Below are positions 7,302 through 16,567 of a stretch of 27,674 nt of DNA, in pieces (positions within the stretch are counted from its first letter, which is position 1; every line of letters begins with the position of its first letter). Source of the stretch: JBBTCX01 sp038043045 (GTDB taxonomy: Bacteria; Planctomycetota; Phycisphaerae; UBA1845); NCBI GenBank assembly GCA_038043045.1, contig JBBTCX010000124.1, forward strand, positions 1-27,674, in the 5' to 3' direction. Under the pieces are notes generated by a model. It was not told where the DNA came from and searched no databases. It saw only the letters and a program-made list of their open reading frames with translations. Position numbers and translations under genes: made by a program.

Positions 7302-8069
7302 ATGAGTAGTTACGGACTTTGGTTGTCGGCGGCGGGAATGAAGGTGAGCGAGCATCGCCAGACGCTTCTTGCCAACAACATGGCCAACATGGAGACCACC
7401 GGGTTCAAGGAGGATCTGGCGGTGGTAACGCGAAGGCAGTTGGAAAGCCGAACTCCGCAAGGAGGCCTTGGGTTGGAGCATCCCGTTTGGGACGGCCTGC
7501 CCGGAGGGATGAATGTGAATCCGCCACACGTGAATCATTCGCCCGGAACAACCGAGGCGACGGGGAATCCGCTCGACGTGGCGATCCATGGAAAGGGCTT
7601 TTTCGCGGTTCGTGACGGAAGCAACACGCGATACACGCGCGATGGGCGGTTTACCATGAATCGGTCGGGCGAACTGGTTCTGTCGGCGGGGAATGGGGAA
7701 TGGAAAGTTTTGGACGAAAGTGATGCGCCGATTGTATTGAATGTGGCGGGAGGCGCGGCGGAGTTTTTGGCGAACGGAAGCGTGAAGCAAGACGGTCAAG
7801 AGGTGGGAAAGTTGGCGGTTCGGAAGACGAATGACGAGCAAAAGCTCCGAAAGGTCGGAGCGAATCTTTTTGAAGCGACGACCGGTCAGATGGTGCCAAG
7901 CGAAACGGTGGTTTCGAGTGGGATGGTGGAGCGGTCAAACTTTGACACGATGAACGGTTTGGTGGCGATGATCGAAGCCAGTCGGGCGTATGAGCTCAAT
8001 GCCACGATGTTGAAATTGCAAGATGACGCGGTGGGGCAGGCGGTTTCGCGAATTGCCAGGGTTGCGTAG
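7302..8069 (+). CDS. flgF: Flagellar basal-body proximal/distal rod protein FlgF
   Basis: This is a rod component of the flagellar basal body, exported by the flagellar type III system and placed just below FlgG. At 255 residues it is close to the usual 250. The N-terminal rod/hook signature is present (SAAGMKVSEHRQTLLANNMANMET at 10-33, with the ANNxAN core), the middle has GKGFFAVRDG and YTRDGRFTMN, and the C-terminal helix has MIEASRAYELNATMLK. It is the first gene of the flagellar block, 13 nt before flgG. FlgF and FlgG are paralogues; the call as FlgF rests on the better FlgG match of the next gene and on order. The ATG at 7302 is supported by a GAGG 10 nt upstream. Confidence 0.85.
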   Translation: MSSYGLWLSAAGMKVSEHRQTLLANNMANMETTGFKEDLAVVTRRQLESRTPQGGLGLEHPVWDGLPGGMNVNPPHVNHSPGTTEATGNPLDVAIHGKGFFAVRDGSNTRYTRDGRFTMNRSGELVLSAGNGEWKVLDESDAPIVLNVAGGAAEFLANGSVKQDGQEVGKLAVRKTNDEQKLRKVGANLFEATTGQMVPSETVVSSGMVERSNFDTMNGLVAMIEASRAYELNATMLKLQDDAVGQAVSRIARVA

Positions 8070-8082
8070 CAGGTAAAATAAG

Positions 8083-8892
8083 ATGGCCATCACCGCATTA
8101 CAGGCTGCCGCTTCGGGGATGAGGGCGCTCGACGTGAAGCTCAACGTCGTCGCGAACAATCTTGCGAACATCAACACGCACGGTTTTAAGCGATCGCGGG
8201 TGAACTTCGAGGACTTGATCTATCAGACGAAGCGCGAACCGGGGATTCCGAACGCAGCCAATGAGCCGATTCCGCACGGGATCATGGTAGGCACGGGGGT
8301 CAAGGTCTCGGGGACGCAGTTGGAATTTACACCGGGTGCGGTGGACACGACGAATAATGCCCTCGATTTTCAAATTGACGGAGAGGGTTTTTTCCAAGTC
8401 ACGACGGTGCAGGATGGATCGCCGATCACGGCTTACACGCGGGGGGGGAATTTTGCGAGAAATGCAACGGGGAATCTGGTTTTGGGAAGCAGCGATGGAC
8501 CGGTGCTTGACCCGCCGGTGACGCTTCCGGATGACACGATCGAGATTTCGGTGGGACGAAATGGTGAAGTGCGGGTTCGACAGCAGGGCGCGAATACGCT
8601 CAACACCGTGGGTCAGGTGGAGTTGGCTCGATTCGTCAATCCTGAAGGGTTGAAGCAAATCGGGCGGAATCTGTATATCGAGACGGATGCCTCCGGCGCG
8701 GCGGTCTCGGGTCCGCCGCAGACGGACGGTCTGGGTTCGATCAATCCGAATTCGTTGGAGATGAGCAATGTGGATCCGGTGCGCGAGCTCATCGACTTGA
8801 TCACGACGCAAAGGGCGTTTGAATTAAACAGTCAATCGATTCAAAGTGCGGATGAGTCGTTGCGAATCGTTTCGAGCTTGAGAAGGTTCTAA
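8083..8892 (+). CDS. flgG: Flagellar distal rod protein FlgG
   Basis: FlgG builds the distal rod that spans the periplasm inside the P and L rings. The 269 residues show the family well: ALQAAASGMRALDVKLNV start, NNLANINTHGFKRSRVNFEDL, IDGEGFFQV, and the C-terminal NVDPVRELIDLITTQRAFE with SIQSADE. The length is slightly above the common 260. An AGG lies about 12 nt upstream of the ATG. It is followed by an 80-nt gap before flgA with no visible terminator, so it probably shares the transcript. Confidence 0.93.
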   Translation: MAITALQAAASGMRALDVKLNVVANNLANINTHGFKRSRVNFEDLIYQTKREPGIPNAANEPIPHGIMVGTGVKVSGTQLEFTPGAVDTTNNALDFQIDGEGFFQVTTVQDGSPITAYTRGGNFARNATGNLVLGSSDGPVLDPPVTLPDDTIEISVGRNGEVRVRQQGANTLNTVGQVELARFVNPEGLKQIGRNLYIETDASGAAVSGPPQTDGLGSINPNSLEMSNVDPVRELIDLITTQRAFELNSQSIQSADESLRIVSSLRRF

Positions 8893-8973
8893 TAAGCGGA
8901 GTGACATAAAGTAAGGCGATGAAAGGCGACGGCGAATAGAGTCGCGCTCGAGTCAAGAGTCAAGGATGTGACC

Positions 8974-10152
8974 ATGCGACGCAAGGATTGCGACAAGACA
9001 AGGCGGTGGGCGACGGAGCGGCATGGAAGAGCAGGGCCTTTTCCGGTTGCGTGTCATTGCGCGCTGGCTGCGTTGGCAGTCATGATCGGGGCCGAGGTCT
9101 TGGAGGCGGGTACAATTCGCATCTGGCCATCGGCCGTGGTTACACAAAAGGACATTCGCCTTTCCGATCTTGCCGTGCTCGAAGGTTTTGACGGGCCAAG
9201 TGAGCAATCCCTATCTTCGTTGGTTGTCGGTGACGCGCCTCCTCCGGGAGGATCCCGCGTCATCCATTTGAATATGATCCGTGGGTCGTTGGTCTCGCAA
9301 CGGATTAATTTGGCGTCCATTCAATTGAGCGGTGCGGTGCAGTGCGCCGTCCATCGGCCTGCGCTGGTTGGATCAGAGAAGGATTGGGTGACCGGCGATC
9401 CGGCGGGAGACGCCATGCCGGAGTCGGCGAAACCCATCACGAGAGATTCAGTGCCACAACTAGGCACTCGGTCTCCTCAAACCCTTCGTGAAGCGGTCTT
9501 GGCCTTCTTCCGGGCAGAGCTGTTGCGCCTGGGAGGGAAACCGGAGATTCAGTTTGAAGCGAATTCCGAACCGCATCTTGAGTTGACCGGACCGGAATAT
9601 TCTTTTCGGGTGCATCGCTCCAGCGGTCCTCTTCTTGGTCTGACGTCGGTCGAGGTTGAGATTCTTTCCAAGGACAAAGTCGTTCAAACTGCGGCGGTTG
9701 TGGCCCGCGTGACGCTCTTGCGACCGACGGTCGTTGCCCGACGGGCGATCAACCAAGGGGCCACGATCCTCGCCTCGGACGTGGAGGTGGTCTCGTTGTC
9801 TTATCTTCGAACCGATCAGCTTGGGTTTAGCGATCCGGCGGAAATCATCGGGCAACGAGCCAAGCGCCTGATTCGAACCCAGGAAACCGTTCAATTGGAA
9901 ATGGTCGAGTCGGCGCCGCTGGTTGTTCGCGGACAGTTGGTGACGGTGTCGTCCACGATCGGTGGTGTCCGGGTGGTGACGACGGCGAAGGCGATGCAAG
10001 GCGGACTTCGCGGCGAGACAGTTCGGGTGAGGCCCGGCGATCAAAAGGAAAATGAATTCGACGCGGTTATCAGCGGTCCGGGTCAAGTGGAAGTTGGAGG
10101 ACGAATCGTGACGGAAACGACATTGACCTCCGCGAGGGAGCGCAGACCATGA
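8974..10152 (+). CDS. flgA: P-ring assembly chaperone FlgA with SAF domain
   Basis: FlgA is the periplasmic chaperone for P-ring (FlgI) assembly. The protein has a long basic start, a hydrophobic export segment at about 24-40 and a likely cleavage near residue 45. The N-terminal half (46-240) is poorly conserved. The C-terminal half carries the SAF domain from about residue 250 (ARRAINQGATILASDVE) and the second beta domain (VRGQLVTVSSTIGGVRV, then ETVRVRPGD near 355). At about 392 residues it is longer than the 220 of enterobacteria, as in many non-proteobacterial versions. ATG 8974 is chosen because AAGGA lies 7 nt upstream; an in-frame GTG two codons earlier is possible. Its TGA overlaps the flgH ATG (ATGA), indicating translational coupling. 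Confidence 0.85.
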   Translation: MRRKDCDKTRRWATERHGRAGPFPVACHCALAALAVMIGAEVLEAGTIRIWPSAVVTQKDIRLSDLAVLEGFDGPSEQSLSSLVVGDAPPPGGSRVIHLNMIRGSLVSQRINLASIQLSGAVQCAVHRPALVGSEKDWVTGDPAGDAMPESAKPITRDSVPQLGTRSPQTLREAVLAFFRAELLRLGGKPEIQFEANSEPHLELTGPEYSFRVHRSSGPLLGLTSVEVEILSKDKVVQTAAVVARVTLLRPTVVARRAINQGATILASDVEVVSLSYLRTDQLGFSDPAEIIGQRAKRLIRTQETVQLEMVESAPLVVRGQLVTVSSTIGGVRVVTTAKAMQGGLRGETVRVRPGDQKENEFDAVISGPGQVEVGGRIVTETTLTSARERRP

Positions 10153-10853
10153 AATCTTACTTGATGGTTTTGGTGCTTTTGACGATGGTTATGGATCGAG
10201 GAGCGAGTGCGCAAATCTCGTCCCTGGGCGCGCGTGAACGTTCGCAGGGTCAGAACCCGCCGCCGACGTCGCGCGAAGCCCCGTTGCCGCAGACCAACCC
10301 CACGTACGAAACTCATTCCTGGATTGCCTTTGGAAAACCTCCGCTGAGGGCTTATCGAATTCACGATCTCCTTACGGTCATCGTTCGGCAGCAACGACAA
10401 TTTGAGGTCGAAGCGGATTTGAAGACGCAGAAAAAATGGGACATTCGCAGCCAGTTGGAAGCGTTTTTCAAACCGGCGGCCGGGGGGCTAGGGTCGGCGG
10501 GTTTTCGGCGTGGAAAACCCAACATCGATTATTCCTTCAACAACAAGCTGGACACCAAAGCCGATACCTCGCGCGAGGACAAGCTGACCACACGCATTTC
10601 GGTGAAGATCATCGATGTCAAGCCGAATGGGTTGTTGGTGTTGGAAGGTCGCGGACGGATTCAACACGACGATGAGGTCAGCACGATCACCCTGACGGGA
10701 ACCTGCCGCAAGGATGACATCACTCCCGATAACACCGTGTTGAGCACCCAAGTGGCGGACTTGGATATCGCGATTTCCAACGAAGGCGCGGTTCGAGCGA
10801 ATTCGAGTCGCGGTTGGATTCCGAAGCTGATTGATTGGATCAAGCCGATTTAA
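10149..10853 (+). CDS. flgH: Flagellar L-ring protein FlgH, without a lipobox cysteine
   Basis: FlgH forms the outer-membrane L ring around the rod. The 234 residues (usual about 230) include the conserved RAYRIHDLLTVIV at the start of the domain, FNNKLDTKADTSREDKLTT, IDVKPNGLLVLEGRG and the end VADLDIAISNEGAV. The N-terminus MKSYLMVLVLLTMVMDRGASA is a plain Sec signal with an ASA-type cleavage; unlike the classical lipoprotein FlgH there is no Cys in the first 180 residues. The L-ring protein here is therefore probably not lipidated. Its start overlaps flgA by four bases, and its stop is one base before flgI. Confidence 0.9.
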   Translation: MKSYLMVLVLLTMVMDRGASAQISSLGARERSQGQNPPPTSREAPLPQTNPTYETHSWIAFGKPPLRAYRIHDLLTVIVRQQRQFEVEADLKTQKKWDIRSQLEAFFKPAAGGLGSAGFRRGKPNIDYSFNNKLDTKADTSREDKLTTRISVKIIDVKPNGLLVLEGRGRIQHDDEVSTITLTGTCRKDDITPDNTVLSTQVADLDIAISNEGAVRANSSRGWIPKLIDWIKPI

Positions 10854-10854
10854 C

Positions 10855-11991
10855 ATGGAAACAACAAGCCGACATTTTTTCCAGGCGTTGGTCTTCGCGG
10901 GCATGTTCTTCTCGAACGCCTTTGGACAACTGGCCACTTCGCGCGTGGGAGATATCACCCGCCTGCAAGGCGAAGGAACCAACGTATTGGTCGGTTATGG
11001 CCTCGTGACCGGATTGTCGGGGACGGGTGATGGTTCAAAATTCGTACCGACTCTCCGAGCCTTGGGGGCGACATTGCGGCGGTTTGGAGCCAATCTAGAG
11101 AGCCCGGAGGACATCGATGCGGGAAAGAATTCCGCCATCGTGATGATCGAAGCCGTGATCCCTCCGCATGGCGCGCGCGAGGGCGACCAGTTGGATATCC
11201 ACATTACGGCCTTGGCGGCGAAGAGTCTCGAAGGTGGGCGGCTGATGTCCACCCCGTTGATTTACCATGATCGGTCGGTCGAGGGGTTGTTTGGATTTGC
11301 ACAGGGGCGAGTGGTTTTGGACACCCTGAGCAAGACGGCCGGTATGGTCAAGCGCGGAGCAAGAATCGAGCGAGATGTTTTGGTTCATGTGGTTGCGACC
11401 GGGGCCGATTTGCAAACGACCGGTTTTGATCCGGGTTGGGTCAAGGCGGACCAGACCTATTTGACGTTGGTGTTGGACGATGCGCACGCCGGATGGTCCA
11501 TGGCCGCCGCGATCGCGCAGGCGTTGGACAAGGAGCTGAGCGTCTCCGCCGGCGTGGATCGCGTAGCCCTGGCCATGGATCAGCGAAACGTCGTGGTCCT
11601 ACTGCCGGAGCATCAACGAAGTGATCCGGCTTCCTGGATTCGGGATGTGGAGCAGACCCCGTTGCTGATGGAGGCGGACGAGGCTCGCGTGACGATCAAT
11701 CGGCAGAGCGGAACGATCGTGGTTACAGGTGACACAAGATTGTCACCCATTGTCGTATCGCAGATGGGAATGACCGTGACCATCGCCGATCCTTCGGCCT
11801 CGGGTCGTCGACCATCCGCCGAGCAACAGGATTTCGTGGCCGTGGACACGGAGGCGGATCGATTGCCCAGCGTTCGCGATTTGTTGGAGTCGCTCAACCG
11901 TTTAAAAGTGCCCTTCAAGGATCGTGTTTCCATTCTCGAACAGATTCATAGGGCTGGGAAACTGCACGCCAAATTGATGTACGAGGGCTAG
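10855..11991 (+). CDS. flgI: Flagellar P-ring protein FlgI
   Basis: FlgI forms the periplasmic P ring. The protein has 378 residues (usual about 365) with a signal peptide at 1-23 (cleavage after AFG) and the family motifs RVGDITRLQGEGTNVLVGYGLV, GLSGTGDGSKF, SAIVMIEAVIPP, GDQLDIHITA and SLEGGRLMSTPL; the C-terminal part holds NRQSGTIVVTGDTRLSPI and LNRLKVPFKDRVSILEQIHRAG split over the end. ATG 10855 follows the flgH stop directly; an in-frame TTG at 10831 inside flgH is less likely because it would disturb the signal peptide. Having both FlgH and FlgI shows a Gram-negative style basal body with an outer membrane bushing. Confidence 0.95.
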   Translation: METTSRHFFQALVFAGMFFSNAFGQLATSRVGDITRLQGEGTNVLVGYGLVTGLSGTGDGSKFVPTLRALGATLRRFGANLESPEDIDAGKNSAIVMIEAVIPPHGAREGDQLDIHITALAAKSLEGGRLMSTPLIYHDRSVEGLFGFAQGRVVLDTLSKTAGMVKRGARIERDVLVHVVATGADLQTTGFDPGWVKADQTYLTLVLDDAHAGWSMAAAIAQALDKELSVSAGVDRVALAMDQRNVVVLLPEHQRSDPASWIRDVEQTPLLMEADEARVTINRQSGTIVVTGDTRLSPIVVSQMGMTVTIADPSASGRRPSAEQQDFVAVDTEADRLPSVRDLLESLNRLKVPFKDRVSILEQIHRAGKLHAKLMYEG

Positions 11992-11993
11992 AG

Positions 11994-12314
11994 ATGACAT
12001 CGACCACCATCGCAAATCCATCAGCCGTGATGCAAGGAGTGGAGCGAGACGTGCGACGGCTCAAAGAAGTCTCCGGCAAAGTTATCGGCAGTGCGTTCTT
12101 CGAGACGATGCTAAAAACGATGAGAAACAGCAAGATTCAAGGAACCGTCGGTCACGGCGGACGTGGGGAGAAAATCTTCGCGGGGCAACTGCATGGCACG
12201 TTGGCGGAACGCATGGGCTCGGCGCCGAGCGGTCTGGGTGACGAGCTCTTCCGCCATCTGGAACACCAACAGCGTTTGATCAGCAAGGCGTTATCCTCGG
12301 AGACTCTGGCATGA
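11994..12314 (+). CDS. flgJ: FlgJ-like rod-binding protein, N-terminal domain only
   Basis: This 106-residue protein matches the rod-binding (rod cap) domain of FlgJ: EVSGKVIGSAFFETMLKTMR near 25-44, GGRGEKIFAGQLH, and a helical C-terminus. The muramidase domain that follows in enterobacterial FlgJ is absent, as in many phyla where the two functions are separate genes. It starts two bases after the flgI stop and its TGA overlaps the ATG of the next gene, so it is tightly coupled. The cell-wall hydrolase needed for rod penetration is not in this window. Confidence 0.82.
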   Translation: MTSTTIANPSAVMQGVERDVRRLKEVSGKVIGSAFFETMLKTMRNSKIQGTVGHGGRGEKIFAGQLHGTLAERMGSAPSGLGDELFRHLEHQQRLISKALSSETLA

Positions 12315-12835
12315 ATCCACAAAAGAATCAGCGATCCTTGGGTGCGGCGGAGCTCGCCACGTTGCTTGTGGATTTGTCGCGAGCGTTGGAACCCTTGGCG
12401 GAAAACCTGCAACGACGAATCGATGCGGCTCGTGCGGTTGACATGGAACAAATGCAATCGCTTCACGACGAAAGCACCGGTCTGGTCAAACGGCTACGAG
12501 AGCGAGACGGTCTGCGGCGACAAATCATGGATCGCATGGTCGCGGAACTTGGCGCGTCAGGCAGGCCGGGTCGCATGTGGTCTCTTACCGAGTTGGTCTC
12601 GAGATTATCGCCCAAAGATGCGGCCAAACTTTCCGCATCTGCGGCCATCTTGCGCGGCGTCATGGATCGCGTGGTAAAGCTTTCCAGGCAAGTGGGTTCG
12701 ATTTCTGATGCCATCGTTCGTCACTTAACCTGGGTATTTTCGGCGGTACGGTTGCAGCCGGAGTTTGGTTCCTATTCCGTCGGTGGCGTTGCCGTGGGCG
12801 CGTCGGATTCACGAATTGTGGATACGTTAGGGTAA
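12311..12835 (+). CDS. flgN: FlgN-like export chaperone for FlgK and FlgL
   Basis: This 174-residue, mostly helical protein sits where FlgN belongs, immediately before flgK and flgL and overlapping flgJ by ATGA. FlgN binds the C-termini of the hook-filament junction proteins and delivers them to the export gate. The visible features are long amphipathic helices (ELATLLVDLSRALEPLAEN, then SLHDESTGLVKRLRERDGL) typical of the family. Sequence conservation in FlgN is weak, so the call leans on context and helical pattern. The last 30 residues are not helical and have no clear match. Confidence 0.75.
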   Translation: MNPQKNQRSLGAAELATLLVDLSRALEPLAENLQRRIDAARAVDMEQMQSLHDESTGLVKRLRERDGLRRQIMDRMVAELGASGRPGRMWSLTELVSRLSPKDAAKLSASAAILRGVMDRVVKLSRQVGSISDAIVRHLTWVFSAVRLQPEFGSYSVGGVAVGASDSRIVDTLG

Positions 12836-12842
12836 CTAGGTC

Positions 12843-14573
12843 ATGGGACTTCTGAATTCCGCACTTCATATTGGCCGAAACGCCATACTCGGCTATCAAG
12901 CCGCGATGGAGGTCATCGGCAATAACGTCAGCAGTTCGGCAAGTCCGGACTACACGCGCCTCACGCCGCAATTGGATCCGCAGCAAGGATTGTCGCTGAC
13001 CCGAGGATTGCAACCCGGCGCCGGCGTCGCGTTGACGGATATTCAGCGGAATATCGATGAGGCGCTGGAGTCGCAACTTCGTTTGGCTGTGGGTAGTCGA
13101 GAGGCCGCGTTTGCTCGCCAGGCGACCATAGGGCAGGTTGAAGTGCTCTTCGACGAGACCTCCGGATCGGGCCTTTCGTCACAGATTCGTGATTTCCTTC
13201 ATGCCTTCGATGAACTGCAAAACTCGCCAGAGGATCCGGCGATTCGTGATTTGGTGGTGGCTCGGGGCGCGACCACGGCTCAGTCGTTTCGGGCCTTGCG
13301 AGACAACTTGGCCAACGCCGGTGAAGCCGCGGATTCGCAGATCGCCGACGTGGTGGCAGCGGCCAATGAACTGGTCGGTGAATTGGGCGGGTTGAACCAA
13401 CAGATTACGCGTTCGGAGGCGGGAGGGGCCGGATTGGCCACGGGTCTTCGAGATCAACGCGACGCTCTGTTGCGCGATCTTGGTCAGCTCTTCGACGTCA
13501 CCACGCATGAACAACCGAATGGGGCGCTGAACATTTACATCGGAAGTGAAGCCCTCGTGCAAGGCAGCGCCATTCGAACCCTGGTTGCCGTGGAGCAGAT
13601 TTCAGACGAGCTCGCTCGAACGGCCGTGCGTTTTGTGGATAACGGTGCCGAAATTTCGCAGCCCGGCGGGCGACTGGGTGGATTGATGACGAGTCGTGAT
13701 GACTTGGCCTACGCTCGATTGAGCGATGTGGATCGATTGGGCAACGCCTTGATCGCCGAAGTCAATGGCCTTCACGCGGACGGCCAAGGTGCGATCGGTT
13801 TTCAATCCGTGGTGTCAAGCAATGACGTTCTGTCGACGGGCGCGCCGCTGGACTCGGTGGAGGCCGGGTTGGAGTTTCCCCCGCAACGCGGAGGCTTCTA
13901 CATCACCGTGTACGACGAAGCCACTCGAACTCCACGAACGCAACGAATTGACGTGACGCTCGGCGTGGGTGCAAGCGGCACTACGTTGGATTCGTTGGTG
14001 GCGGATATCAATGCCCAAGTCACGGGTGTGACGGCGGACATTACCGCGGATCAGAGATTGAGACTCACTTCGGCCGACGGGTCATTCTTCACCTTCGGGT
14101 TTGATGGAAATCAGCCGCGGACGGATACGTCCGGAGTGTTGGCCGCTTTGGGGATCAATACTTTTTTCACCGGTGGAAGTGCACGAGATATCGCCGTCAA
14201 TCCGGTCATGGAAAGTGAACCTCGATTGTTGGCGGCGGCCGGTGCGTTTCTTCCGGGCGATGGCGGCAATGCCGGCAGAATCGCCGCGCTGGATACGACA
14301 TCCAGCGAATTTCTGGATGGAATTTCTCTCTTGGGTTTTCAGAAAAACATGGCGGCGGGTGTTGCCTTGGACGCGTCACATGCCAATGAAGAGGTCGACA
14401 CGACGGACTCGATTGTCGCATCTTTGTCGGCGCAGCGTGAAGCCGTCAGCGGCGTCAATCTCGACGAAGAAGCCATTTCGCTCTTGAAATTTGAACGGGC
14501 CTTTCAGGGTGCAGCGCGGTTTGTGTCCGTAGTAGACGACTTGTTGGGTGAGTTGGTGGCACTCGTTCGGTAA
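12843..14573 (+). CDS. flgK: Hook-filament junction protein 1 FlgK
   Basis: FlgK caps the hook and links it to the filament through FlgL. The 576-residue protein (usual about 550) shows the rod/hook N-terminus (GLLNSALHIGRNAILGYQAA, then VIGNNVSSSASPDYTR), the DFLHAFDELQNSPEDPAIRD segment near 120 with LRDQRDALLRDLGQLFDV near 210, and the C-terminal GVNLDEEAISLLKFERAFQ helix expected of FlgK. An insert around residues 340-430 (YITVYDEATRTPRTQRIDV onward) resembles a flagellin-IN type beta module. It lies 7 nt after flgN; AGG is only 3-4 nt before the ATG, so initiation may depend on coupling. Confidence 0.92.
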   Translation: MGLLNSALHIGRNAILGYQAAMEVIGNNVSSSASPDYTRLTPQLDPQQGLSLTRGLQPGAGVALTDIQRNIDEALESQLRLAVGSREAAFARQATIGQVEVLFDETSGSGLSSQIRDFLHAFDELQNSPEDPAIRDLVVARGATTAQSFRALRDNLANAGEAADSQIADVVAAANELVGELGGLNQQITRSEAGGAGLATGLRDQRDALLRDLGQLFDVTTHEQPNGALNIYIGSEALVQGSAIRTLVAVEQISDELARTAVRFVDNGAEISQPGGRLGGLMTSRDDLAYARLSDVDRLGNALIAEVNGLHADGQGAIGFQSVVSSNDVLSTGAPLDSVEAGLEFPPQRGGFYITVYDEATRTPRTQRIDVTLGVGASGTTLDSLVADINAQVTGVTADITADQRLRLTSADGSFFTFGFDGNQPRTDTSGVLAALGINTFFTGGSARDIAVNPVMESEPRLLAAAGAFLPGDGGNAGRIAALDTTSSEFLDGISLLGFQKNMAAGVALDASHANEEVDTTDSIVASLSAQREAVSGVNLDEEAISLLKFERAFQGAARFVSVVDDLLGELVALVR

Positions 14574-14599
14574 GGTTTAGGAAGCGTTGGAAGTTTGTC

Positions 14600-16540
14600 A
14601 TGGCGATTAGTCCGATCCGATTTACAAGAGTGACGCAGAACCTGAGGAGCGATCTGGTTTTGCGAACCATTCAGCGCACCCAACGCGACCTTTTCTTGGA
14701 GCAATCTCGATTGGCCACCGGACAGGCGTTTGTGGCCGCGAGTGAAAACCCCGTGGCCGCCGCGAGAGTGTTGGATCTCACCGATTCCGGGGCGAGGCAG
14801 GCGCGATTCGCGTTGAATCTGCAATATGCGGACAATTTTCTCTCGGCCACGGATGTCTCCATCACGGATACCAGCGACTTGATCATCCAGGCTCATACCA
14901 TCGCAAGTCAGGACGTCGGAAGCTTAATCAGCGCGGACGAGCGAGCGGCGGACGCCGAGATAATTGCATCGATCCGGCGCCAATTACAAAACGTCGGCAA
15001 TCGACAATTCGGCGGTCGGTATCTTTTTGCGGGTCGTGAAACAACGAGTCTGCCCTTTGTGGATACCCGCGATGGTATTGCTTATGTCGGGGATACGGGC
15101 GAACTAACCACACGCGCGGGTGACGACCCGATTGAACCGTTCAACATTCCCGGCAACTTGTTGTTCGGCGCACTGACCAGTCGCGTGCAAGGCGTTGCCA
15201 ATCTGTCGCCCGCGTTAACCGCGGAAACACGCTTGGAAGACCTCGCCGGCGCAGCCGGTCGTGGTGTTCGCCGAGGCGTTCTCGTAATTTCGGAAAACGC
15301 CGGACAGCGATCGTTTACGGTGGACATCAACACCGCAGACACCATTGGAGATATCGTCGAACTTTTCAATCAGGCGGCCACGGCGGCTGGTTCAGCTGTG
15401 ACGGCAGCAGTGACAGACCAAGGCATTGACATCAACGGCGGATCGTCGTCGGTTACGGTCACGGATGTTGGAACGGGAACGGTGGCCGGCGATTTGGGGG
15501 TTAGAACGAATTCACCCGTAAATGGGGTTATTACTGGACTAAGTCTTGGTCCGAGAATCACCACTTTGACACCGTTATTGGACCTAGATGGAGGCAATGG
15601 AATTGACCTTTCCGGAGGCATTCGAATCACGAATGGATCGCAATCCGCGCTGATTGATTTGAGCGAGGCCGAGACGGTTCAGGACCTGTTGAACGCGATC
15701 AACACGAGCGATGTTTTCGTGGTCGCACGAATCAACGACGCCGGTACGGGTTTGGACCTTATCAATCAGGCTTCCGGTGCGATTCTTTCTGTGACGGAAA
15801 ACACCGGAACCACGGCGCTTGCGTTGGGGTTGCGTTCGTTGCACGAGGATACTCCGCTGTCGAGCCTCAATTTCGGTCGCGGCATCACGCTTGATCCAAC
15901 GGATTTCGATGTGCAGATTTCGGCCAAGGATGGTCAAACCGTTGATGTCAATCTGGACGGGGCGGTTACCGTGGGAGATGCGATCGAAGCGATCAACGAC
16001 GCGGCCACGACGGCGGGTGTCAACGTAATGGCATCCGTGACGGATGACGGAAGTGGAATTCGATTAGAGGACAGCACAGGAGGAACGGGGGCGTTGTCGG
16101 TGATTTCGTTGAACCAATCGACGGCGTCGGCGGATTTGGGATTTACCGGATCCGCGACGGGTATGGTCACGGAGTTGGTCTCTGCGAATGCAGCGGGTTC
16201 TCGAACCGAGGGCGTGTTGAGTGCGTTGTCGGACTTGGAGGCGGCTTTGCGTCGCGATGATACGCGGGCGATCTCAGAAGCCGCCGAGCGCGTCAATCGA
16301 CATCAAAACGAAGTTACGCGGGTGCACGGAGTCGTCGGGGCGAGATCGCAAGGGATGCGAGCGAAGATGCAGCAAATGCAAGACGCGTCCCAAACCACGG
16401 AGATATTTCTCTCCCAAGCGCGGGACTTGGATTATCCCCAAACGGTGACCCGATTGCAGTCTTTGCAGACCCAGTTGGAGGCGAATCTTCAAACCAGTTC
16501 GACCCTCCTGAATCTCTCCTTGATGGATTTTCTAGGGTAG
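14600..16540 (+). CDS. flgL: Enlarged hook-filament junction protein FlgL with three flagellin-IN repeats
   Basis: FlgL is the second junction protein, on which the flagellin filament polymerises. The N-terminal flagellin-like helices are clear (RVTQNLRSDLVLRTIQRTQ, then LATGQAFVAASENPVAAAR; RRQLQNVGNRQFGGRYLFAG near 140) and the C-terminal helix region runs from 535 to 646. The protein is 646 residues, about twice the usual 300-320. The extra length is an insert at about 209-516 containing three diverged repeats of about 95 residues, each with a VDxxxAxTVGDxxxxIN core and a following GIxL/SGG segment (flagellin hook IN motif). The insert probably forms an outward-facing D2/D3-like domain. 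GGAAG about 7 nt before the ATG supports the start. Confidence 0.9.
   Translation: MAISPIRFTRVTQNLRSDLVLRTIQRTQRDLFLEQSRLATGQAFVAASENPVAAARVLDLTDSGARQARFALNLQYADNFLSATDVSITDTSDLIIQAHTIASQDVGSLISADERAADAEIIASIRRQLQNVGNRQFGGRYLFAGRETTSLPFVDTRDGIAYVGDTGELTTRAGDDPIEPFNIPGNLLFGALTSRVQGVANLSPALTAETRLEDLAGAAGRGVRRGVLVISENAGQRSFTVDINTADTIGDIVELFNQAATAAGSAVTAAVTDQGIDINGGSSSVTVTDVGTGTVAGDLGVRTNSPVNGVITGLSLGPRITTLTPLLDLDGGNGIDLSGGIRITNGSQSALIDLSEAETVQDLLNAINTSDVFVVARINDAGTGLDLINQASGAILSVTENTGTTALALGLRSLHEDTPLSSLNFGRGITLDPTDFDVQISAKDGQTVDVNLDGAVTVGDAIEAINDAATTAGVNVMASVTDDGSGIRLEDSTGGTGALSVISLNQSTASADLGFTGSATGMVTELVSANAAGSRTEGVLSALSDLEAALRRDDTRAISEAAERVNRHQNEVTRVHGVVGARSQGMRAKMQQMQDASQTTEIFLSQARDLDYPQTVTRLQSLQTQLEANLQTSSTLLNLSLMDFLG
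15224..16147 (+). repeat. Three diverged flagellin-IN coding repeats inside flgL
   Basis: Repeats at residues about 209-302, 323-413 and 420-516 share the order: beta start, TVDI/ALID/TVDVNL, TxGDxxxxIN, a GI.L strand and a closing LG motif. The copies align at protein level but differ widely in DNA, so the duplication is old. Confidence 0.7.
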
Positions 16541-16567
16541 GCAAAGCGGAAAAGAGTAAAAAACCTC

